A model generated the notes under the pieces. That model was given only the letters and a program-made list of their open reading frames with translations, did not search any database and was not told where the DNA came from. Both the position numbers and the translations under genes were made by a program. DNA of 6,428 nt from an uncultured Lachnospiraceae bacterium. GTDB taxonomy: Bacteria > Bacillota > Clostridia > Lachnospirales > Lachnospiraceae. Where the stretch lies: the NCBI GenBank assembly GCA_905236925.1, contig CAJOQS010000174.1, positions 1-6,428 of the forward strand, written 5' to 3'. Position 1 is the first letter of the stretch. Each line of letters starts with the position of its first letter. Positions 1 to 4,807 of the stretch are shown here, piece by piece.

Positions 1-1548
1 ATTTCAAGGAAGCTTGGCGAGTCCCTTGCCTACCGCTGGGAATGTGAAGGGGCCGACGGCTTCACAGTCGAGCCCGCCGAAAAGGAAGGCATCGGAACCG
101 ATATCATTCTCCATATCCGAAAGGATGTGCCTGCCGCAGAAGGCAGTTTAGCTTCATCCGAGGGTCAGGCCGATCCCGATGAATACGGACAGTACCTGCG
201 GGAATATCCTCTGTATAAGCTCGTACGTAAGTATTCCGACTACATCCGCTACCCCATCAGAATGCTGATGCCCCACCCGGTTGTCACCAACGAGGCTGAG
301 ATCAAGGCTGCCGGCGAAGAGGGACGCGAGCTGCCCGAAGCCGAATATTCCGAGGTCTTCGAGTACGAAACGCTCAACAGCATGGTGCCTCTCTGGCATC
401 GCTCCCGCAGTGAAGTAAGTGCCGAGGAATACAATGAATTCTACAAGGAGCATTTCTCCGACGAAAAGGATCCCATGTCCGTTCTTACCGTTTCGGTTGA
501 CGGCAACATCTCCTACAAGGCGCTGTTATTCATTCCTTCCCATCCTCCGGCCGGCTATAACGCCGAGGGCTACGCATCCGGCGCGGAGCTGTATTCCTCC
601 GGCGTACTGATAATGAAGGACTGCAGAGCCGTCCTGCCCGAGGAGTTCAATTTCGTCCGCGGGGTAGTCGATTCCGCGGATCTTAACCTTAACATTTCCC
701 GCGAAATGCTTCAGCAGGACAGGCAGCTTAGCCTTATTGCCTCCGGAATCGCAAAAAAGATCAGGACCGAGCTTTTAAGGCTCTTAAAGGAGGAACGCGA
801 CAAGTATCTTGAACTCTATAAGTTCTTCGGCCAGCATCTCAAGGTCTGCGCGATGGATGATTACGGCGCGAAGAAGGACTCTCTTGCCGAACTCCTGATG
901 TTCTGGTCCGGCAGGGAAAACCGCCTCATAACTCTGGACGAGTATGTAGATGCGATGCCCGAGGGCCAGAAGTACATCTACTACGCCTCCGGACCGTCCG
1001 TAGCCGCAGTCGACGGCCTGCCCCAGACCGACTTCGTCAGAAGCCACGATATGGATGTCCTCTATTTCATTGATAAAGCCGACGATTTTGTCTCTGATAT
1101 GTTCAAGAATTACAGGGGCATAAAGTTTCGCTCCATAATAGACGGCGATCCCGAACTGGACGGCGGCGAGGCAAAGGTCAACACCGACCGCTACAGAAGC
1201 ACCTTTGAATTCATCAAGGAAACGCTCGGCAGCGATGTAGACGAGGTCTGCGCCACCGGCAAGCTGAAGAACCACCCCGTATGCCTTTCAAGCGGCAGCG
1301 GAGTTACCTTCGAAATGGAGAAATATTTTAAGGCCATCCATAAGGACGCCCCTATCAGGGCCAAAAGGATTCTCGAGCTGAACGTTCAGCATCCCGCTTT
1401 TCTGGCACTCGATGCCGCAAGGGTCAGCGCCCCCGAAAAGGCAAGGTCATATTGCAGGATCCTGTACAATCAGGCCAAAATGATAGCCGGGCTCCCGATT
1501 GAGGACCCCGGCGGATATACGGATCTTATAGTAAGTACGTGGTATTAG
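1..1548 (+). CDS. htpG: Molecular chaperone HtpG (Hsp90 family), C-terminal 515 residues, 5'-truncated by window edge
   Basis: Cytosolic ATP-dependent Hsp90-family chaperone that acts as a homodimer on client proteins. The reading frame is open from base 1 to a TAG at 1546-1548, so the true start lies left of the window; bacterial HtpG is usually about 620-690 residues, so roughly 110-170 residues, including most of the ATP-binding site, are missing. Visible: the end of the N-terminal domain (FTVEPAEKEGIGTDIILHI, nt 61-117), the YSDYIRYPI segment before the middle domain (nt 232-258), the middle domain with LWHRSRSEV, FYKEHF and FVRGVVDSADLNLNISRE. The Arg of NISRE (nt 700-702) corresponds to the conserved middle-domain Arg that contacts ATP. 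EGQKYIYYASG (nt 961-993) is another family hallmark, followed by a more divergent dimerisation domain. The gene converges on trpZ and overlaps its stop codon. No frameshift is seen. The family call is very secure; the promoter is outside the window. Confidence 0.97.
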   Translation: MSRKLGESLAYRWECEGADGFTVEPAEKEGIGTDIILHIRKDVPAAEGSLASSEGQADPDEYGQYLREYPLYKLVRKYSDYIRYPIRMLMPHPVVTNEAEIKAAGEEGRELPEAEYSEVFEYETLNSMVPLWHRSRSEVSAEEYNEFYKEHFSDEKDPMSVLTVSVDGNISYKALLFIPSHPPAGYNAEGYASGAELYSSGVLIMKDCRAVLPEEFNFVRGVVDSADLNLNISREMLQQDRQLSLIASGIAKKIRTELLRLLKEERDKYLELYKFFGQHLKVCAMDDYGAKKDSLAELLMFWSGRENRLITLDEYVDAMPEGQKYIYYASGPSVAAVDGLPQTDFVRSHDMDVLYFIDKADDFVSDMFKNYRGIKFRSIIDGDPELDGGEAKVNTDRYRSTFEFIKETLGSDVDEVCATGKLKNHPVCLSSGSGVTFEMEKYFKAIHKDAPIRAKRILELNVQHPAFLALDAARVSAPEKARSYCRILYNQAKMIAGLPIEDPGGYTDLIVSTWY

Positions 1549-2339
1549 CTTTCAGGGCGGAGCAGCATCCTGTCATTATCCAGGGCTTCGCCCGATCTCT
1601 GTTTAAACTTCGCGAGAAGATCGTCAACGGTCGTATTCTTTCTTTCTTCGCCGCTCACATCGTAGATTATGCTGCCCTGGTTCATCATAAGGGTCCTGTT
1701 GCCCAGATCCAGGGCACTTTGCATGTTATGCGTGATCATAAGGCAGGTAAGTTTTTCCCTGCTCACTATCTCCTCGGTAAGCTTAAGTACTATTGCCGCA
1801 GTCCCCGGATCAAGCGCTGCGGTATGCTCGTCCAGAAGCAGGAGCTTGGGCGGATTGACGGTTGCCATAAGAAGCGTCAGTGCCTGTCTCTGACCTCCCG
1901 AGAGAAGTCCTACCGGCTGCTGCATGCGGTCCTCAAGGCCCATTCCGAGGACCGAAACCCTTTCCCTCAGCCCTTCTCTTTCCTTCCCGGAAAGGAAAGA
2001 AAGCCAGCCTCCGCCGCCTGCTGCCAGCGCGAGGTTTTCCTCTATGCTCATGTCCGGAGCGGTCCCAAGCAGGGGATCCTGGAACAGTCTGCCTATCTTT
2101 CTTGCCCTGACGTGTTCGGATGTCATGGTTATATCTTCCCCGTCAAGAACAATGCTTCCAGTATCGGTTATAAAGGTTCCCGCTATCGCGTTGAACAGCG
2201 TTGATTTTCCGGCGCCGTTCGCTCCGATTATCGAGATAAAATCTCCCTTCTTCACATGCAGCGACAGATGCGAGATCGCTGTTTTCTCATTGACCGTCCC
2301 GGGGTTGAAGGTCTTTGAAATATCATTTATTACAAGCAT
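1545..2339 (-). CDS. trpZ: ABC transporter ATP-binding protein, TrpZ-like (tryptophan importer ATPase)
   Basis: Cytoplasmic ATPase subunit (264 aa) that should drive import through the TrpY-like permease. Motifs in order: Walker A GANGAGKST (residues 39-47), Q-loop Gln 88 (LFQDP), signature LSGGQ (146-150), Walker B LLLLD with catalytic Glu 171, D-loop ALDP (175-178) and switch His 204 (MITHN). His follows the catalytic Glu (DEHTAALDP), where most ABC ATPases have Pro; I recall this as typical of the ATPases paired with TrpX-type binding proteins. The ATG at 2337-2339 is chosen because MLVINDISKTF is where ABC ATPases normally begin and because it starts one base after the trpY stop. GAGAGG lies 10 nt upstream, inside the end of trpY, so translation is probably coupled. 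An in-frame ATG 13 codons upstream would overlap trpY. It is last in the operon, and its TAA (1545-1547) overlaps the htpG stop. It holds the operon's only Trp (W112). Substrate is inferred from the T-box. Confidence 0.93.
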   Translation of the reverse strand: MLVINDISKTFNPGTVNEKTAISHLSLHVKKGDFISIIGANGAGKSTLFNAIAGTFITDTGSIVLDGEDITMTSEHVRARKIGRLFQDPLLGTAPDMSIEENLALAAGGGGWLSFLSGKEREGLRERVSVLGMGLEDRMQQPVGLLSGGQRQALTLLMATVNPPKLLLLDEHTAALDPGTAAIVLKLTEEIVSREKLTCLMITHNMQSALDLGNRTLMMNQGSIIYDVSGEERKNTTVDDLLAKFKQRSGEALDNDRMLLRPES

Positions 2340-2340
2340 A

Positions 2341-3273
2341 TTATAAAGACCTCTCTTTCTCCGCCCTGCGAACGGCAATCTTCCTTTTGATAAGAGGCAG
2401 CTGACTTCTGATGTACGGGCCCGCGATTGCTATCGCAACTATAACGGAAGAAACGAGCTTGAGCATGTAAGCGGGCATGTTGAGGCGCAACGCCACGGTG
2501 TATACAACTCTGAACACGAAGGCTCCGAGGATAGCTCCGAGCATTCTCAGTGAAACGCTGCGCTTCTTTACAAAGGCACGGCCGATAAGCAGGGATGCCA
2601 ACGCAACCGTCACCATTCCCGTTCCTATGTCGATATTCACCGATTTCTGCGACTGGGCCAGAAGGCATCCCGACAGGGCCGTGAACGAATTGGATACGCA
2701 CAGACCTATCGTAGTCGTAAAGGCGGGGTTGATCGATGACGAGCGTACCATCGCGGGATTGTTGCCCGTTGCTCTTATCGCAAGTCCCAGTCTGGTCTTC
2801 AGGAAAAACCTCAGCAAAACGAAAACTGCCGCAACGGCGATGATGATCACAACGAGCTTATACTGTGATTTGAACACCGTTCCACCCAGTAATTCCTTCA
2901 TCTTCGTAAAGACCGTCTCTGTCTTGTTCATGTTCAGGATCGATGAATTTCCCATCACAGCTATGTTCACGGAATAGAGCGCGGTATTGACGATTATACC
3001 CGCGAGCAGGCTGTCGACTCCCATTCTCGTCTGGAGAAGCGCGGTAACAAATCCCGATAAAACTCCGGCAAGCATCGCAGCCGGAAGAGACAGGAACGGA
3101 TGCCCTGCGATCGCCACAACGGCTCCGACGGCTGCCCCTAAGGTAAAGCAGCCGTCAGTTGAAAGATCGCATACATTGAGCATCGAATAGCTGAGGAACA
3201 GTGCCAGAACAGTCAGCGAGCTCATGAGTCCGAGCTCAAGTGCCGTCTGTAAAAGCGGAAGCATGGTATCCAA
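2341..3273 (-). CDS. trpY: ABC transporter permease, TrpY-like (BPD_transp_2 type)
   Basis: Integral membrane permease (310 aa) of the importer, of the branched-chain amino acid/sugar permease fold (BPD_transp_2). The chain is strongly hydrophobic, with about eight or nine probable membrane segments, for example around residues 7-32, 42-58, 62-80, 88-108, 138-158, 184-204, 218-232, 244-264 and 270-288. The loop GLAIRATGNNPAMVRSSSIN (163-182) matches the cytoplasmic coupling loop that contacts the ATPase in this family. The C-terminus is basic (KRKIAVRRAEK), consistent with a cytoplasmic end. The start is TTG, chosen because AGGAGG sits 8 nt upstream; the next in-frame ATG (3262-3264) would be 17 nt from it. 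The gene lies 38 nt downstream of trpX and one base upstream of trpZ. I read no tryptophan residue in it, unusual for a membrane protein. Family assignment is strong; tryptophan specificity is inferred from the T-box and composition. Confidence 0.93.
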   Translation of the reverse strand: MDTMLPLLQTALELGLMSSLTVLALFLSYSMLNVCDLSTDGCFTLGAAVGAVVAIAGHPFLSLPAAMLAGVLSGFVTALLQTRMGVDSLLAGIIVNTALYSVNIAVMGNSSILNMNKTETVFTKMKELLGGTVFKSQYKLVVIIIAVAAVFVLLRFFLKTRLGLAIRATGNNPAMVRSSSINPAFTTTIGLCVSNSFTALSGCLLAQSQKSVNIDIGTGMVTVALASLLIGRAFVKKRSVSLRMLGAILGAFVFRVVYTVALRLNMPAYMLKLVSSVIVAIAIAGPYIRSQLPLIKRKIAVRRAEKERSL

Positions 3274-3281
3274 TAAGAAGA

Positions 3282-3287
3282 CCTCCT
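3282..3287 (-). promoter_or_regulatory. Ribosome binding site that fixes a TTG start for trpY
   Basis: A perfect AGGAGG on the minus strand, followed by the 8-nt spacer TCTTCTTA and then TTG GAT ACC ATG. The spacing fits the TTG at 3271-3273 and is too long (17 nt) for the ATG three codons later, so initiation at TTG is the better reading. Confidence 0.8.
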
Positions 3288-3311
3288 GTGTCAGATGCGG
3301 TTTTTCTTTCT

Positions 3312-4400
3312 TTATTTAAGGTCGGAGAAGTTCTCCGCGGTTTTGATCTCAACGATCTTGAGGCAGTAAGGTGTAAATGCGGTCTTCACTGTCGCAAGGT
3401 CAAGTCCGAGAGCGGCGGTCACCTCGGTATTAACGGTTGCGGTACCGTTGTCAAAAGTCTTTACAGCAAGTGTTGCAGGTGCTTTGCCGTCTACAAGGAT
3501 GTCCTTGATCATGTTGGCGGTTTCAACTCCGAGGTTTGCGTAATCAACACCGTATCCAACAAATGCGCCGTTCAATGCGAAGGAATCGGCTCCTGCGTAG
3601 TGAGGGATCTTAGCTGCGGAGAATGTCTCGTAGATAGAAAGCTCAGCGGTCATGATCGTGTTGTCGGTTGGAGTAAATACAGCATCAACGCCTTCGCTTA
3701 CAAGTGCCTGCGCTGCAAGCTTAACTTCGTCAACGTTCGTTCCGGTGCGCTCTACATAGGCAATCCCCTTCGCGTCAAGATATTCCTTTGCGGCAGCTAT
3801 CGAGGTGGTGCTCGCGTCCTGTCCGAGGTCATACAGAAGACCGATCTTGTCGGCTGCGGGATCGTTTGCGAAGATAAGGTTCAGAACAGCTGTAGTGTCA
3901 AGATAATCCGAGGTTCCGGTGATGTTCTTTCCGGGCTTTTCAAGGCTTTCAACAATTCCTGTCGCAAGGGGATCCGATACTGCGGCGAAAACAACGGGGA
4001 TTCCGTTTTCTTCGGTTGCTGCCTGCATTGCCATCGCTACGGGAGTTGCTACAGCTACCATCAGATCAACCTTTTCGGAAATGAAATTGGCGATGATCTG
4101 GCCCATTACATTGGAATCGGCCTGGCAGTTATCATACAGTATCTCGATCTTAACGCCGTTCGCGCTCTCGATCTCTGAAAGGCGTGCCTTAATGTTGTCA
4201 ACGATCTGGTTAAGGGATGCGTCGTCAACGTAGTTGCAGATACCGACCTTATAGGTCCTGGTGCTTTCTGTTGCGCTTCCTGCAGTGCTTCCGGCGTCAC
4301 TTACGGAATTCTTGGCTTCCTTGGAGCTGCAGGCGCCGCATGCGGCAAGAATGCAGATACAGAGCAGCATGGTTACGAGTGTCTTGAGTGTCTTTTTCAT
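3312..4400 (-). CDS. trpX: ABC transporter substrate-binding lipoprotein, TrpX-like (ABC_sub_bind family)
   Basis: Extracytoplasmic solute-binding lipoprotein (362 aa) that should capture the substrate and deliver it to the TrpY permease. A lipoprotein signal peptide is clear: MKKTLK, a hydrophobic core, then the lipobox L-A-A-C with Cys 21 as the lipidated residue; a Ser/Thr/Ala-rich linker (about 24-48) follows. The mature domain begins TYKVGICNYVDDASLNQIVD and continues with EILYDNCQADSNVMGQII, VDLMVAVATPVAMAMQAAT, IPVVFAAVSDPLATGIV, and KIGLLYDLGQDAS. These are hallmarks of the ABC_sub_bind (COG2984, TrpX) family, a two-lobed periplasmic-binding-protein-like fold. The ATG at 4398-4400 has AGGAGG 8 nt upstream. 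The gene is first in the operon, directly behind the T-box leader. No Trp residue is present. The family is known to bind Trp or Tyr in some Firmicutes; the UGG specifier here favours Trp. Indole-type precursors cannot be excluded. Confidence 0.94.
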   Translation of the reverse strand: MKKTLKTLVTMLLCICILAACGACSSKEAKNSVSDAGSTAGSATESTRTYKVGICNYVDDASLNQIVDNIKARLSEIESANGVKIEILYDNCQADSNVMGQIIANFISEKVDLMVAVATPVAMAMQAATEENGIPVVFAAVSDPLATGIVESLEKPGKNITGTSDYLDTTAVLNLIFANDPAADKIGLLYDLGQDASTTSIAAAKEYLDAKGIAYVERTGTNVDEVKLAAQALVSEGVDAVFTPTDNTIMTAELSIYETFSAAKIPHYAGADSFALNGAFVGYGVDYANLGVETANMIKDILVDGKAPATLAVKTFDNGTATVNTEVTAALGLDLATVKTAFTPYCLKIVEIKTAENFSDLK

Positions 4401-4408
4401 TTTTTTGT

Positions 4409-4414
4409 CCTCCT
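4409..4414 (-). promoter_or_regulatory. Ribosome binding site of trpX
   Basis: A perfect AGGAGG on the minus strand with an 8-nt A-rich spacer (ACAAAAAA) before the trpX ATG. It lies about 67 nt beyond the T-box terminator, so it is transcribed only after antitermination. A small GGGG/CCCC hairpin (4428-4440) lies just upstream but does not cover it. Confidence 0.85.
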
Positions 4415-4480
4415 GATTCTTCTTTTCGGGGTCTTTCCCCTTTGAAAGTATGTCGTTTGGAATGCAGATGGACTTGTTTG

Positions 4481-4519
4481 CAAAACAAAAAGTCCCAGCA
4501 TTCGTTAAAATGCTGGGAC
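4481..4519 (-). terminator. Intrinsic terminator of the T-box leader
   Basis: Perfect 11-bp stem GTCCCAGCATT / AATGCTGGGAC (4509-4519 with 4492-4502 on the minus strand) with a 6-nt loop, followed immediately by TTTTTGTTTT. It lies between the T-box core and trpX, so it is the regulated attenuator and not an end-of-operon terminator. It would also stop read-through from the penicillin-binding protein gene upstream. Confidence 0.95.
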
Positions 4520-4550
4520 AGGATATACATATATTCCTGCGGTGCCACCC
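4515..4550 (-). promoter_or_regulatory. T-box antiterminator with UGGC acceptor-binding bulge
   Basis: The T-box core begins with GGG (4548-4550), which can pair with CCC (4515-4517) from the 5' arm of the terminator. The bulge UGGC (4544-4547) is complementary to an uncharged tRNA end, 5'-GCCA-3'. AC (4542-4543) can then pair with GU (4518-4519), and an inner AGGA/UCCU hairpin (4535-4538 with 4520-4523) closes the element. Using the terminator's 5' arm makes it mutually exclusive with the terminator. Confidence 0.88.
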
Positions 4551-4770
4551 GGCTTGATGTACTTAAGTACACCCACTTAGACATACAACATGATATGCCG
4601 ACCTTTGTTGTCGGAGAGTCCTGCTCCGTCTCCCATACTCCCTGAAACCAGGTTTCCGTTCGCCCTCAAAAGCCCATTCGGTTCAGTTTTCAATACTGCA
4701 CTCACACCGCCGGCAGCTCTCTGTGAATGAAAATGATGAACTTACTTGCTCTTTCTCAACGGTTGTTCAT

Positions 4771-4800
4771 TTTATATCACAACAGAATTATACCTGTCAA
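4771..4800 (-). promoter_or_regulatory. Sigma-A type promoter of the T-box/trpXYZ transcript
   Basis: Consensus -35 TTGACA (4795-4800) and -10 TATAAA (4771-4776) separated by 18 nt, placing the transcription start near 4764, just ahead of Stem I. The -35 box lies 7 nt after the stop codon of the upstream penicillin-binding protein gene. A TATAAT at 4787-4792 is too close to this -35 to work with it. Confidence 0.85.
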
Positions 4801-4807
4801 CACCTTT

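Larger units (their letters stand above)
4481..4764 (-). ncRNA. T-box riboswitch, specifier UGG (tRNA-Trp responsive), controlling trpXYZ
   Basis: A tRNA-sensing leader RNA of about 284 nt; the 5' end is inferred from the promoter. Stem I base: AAGAGC (4748-4753) pairs with GCUUUU (4668-4673). Next is an internal loop with AGUA (4743-4746) opposite GAA (4677-4679), the classical loop-E/S-turn, and then the specifier triplet UGG (4674-4676) followed by a purine. Above it GUUCA (4737-4741) pairs with UGAAC (4681-4685), and UUUUCA pairs with UGAAAA. The conserved AGAGAG (4717-4722) and distal loop GGUGUGA (4702-4708) are present. Downstream hairpins include CCGAC/GUCGG (4598-4614) and GGUGUAC/GUACAUC with a UUAA loop (4556-4573, candidate Stem III). 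The T-box GGGUGGCACCGC (4539-4550) and an overlapping terminator follow. By established T-box biology, uncharged cognate tRNA pairs with both specifier and bulge and prevents termination. The specifier is read by position, not from an alignment. Confidence 0.97.

Noticed and set aside
1539..2204. A 221-codon open frame on the + strand starting inside the end of htpG
   Set aside because: It is antisense to trpZ, whose ABC motifs are all intact, and its translation shows no domain.
2340..2378. Upstream in-frame ATG adding 13 residues to TrpZ
   Set aside because: The extension (MPFAGRRKRGLYN) overlaps trpY and does not resemble ABC ATPase N-termini; the ATG at 2337-2339 fits the one-base gap after trpY.
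3240..4178. A 312-codon open frame on the + strand opposite trpX
   Set aside because: It is antisense to a well-supported lipoprotein gene, resembles no family, is rich in unusual Cys/Gly/Arg runs and has no convincing ribosome binding site; it is a codon-bias shadow.
4428..4440. GGGGAAAGACCCC hairpin upstream of the trpX ribosome binding site
   Set aside because: It has only 4 bp, no T-run after it and leaves the AGGAGG free; probably no regulatory role.
4388..4645. An 85-codon + strand open frame over the leader, and another 127-codon one at 4723-5106
   Set aside because: They lie antisense to the T-box RNA and the PBP tail, have no ribosome binding site and no recognisable domain.
4756..4770. 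Four-codon leader peptide ATG AAC AAC CGT TGA at the 5' end of the T-box transcript
   Set aside because: It has no ribosome binding site, overlaps the predicted transcription start, contains no Trp codon, and the T-box already explains the regulation.
4787..4792. TATAAT as an alternative -10 box
   Set aside because: It lies 2 nt after TTGACA, no -35-like sequence sits 17 nt upstream and there is no TGn extension; the downstream TATAAA has proper spacing.
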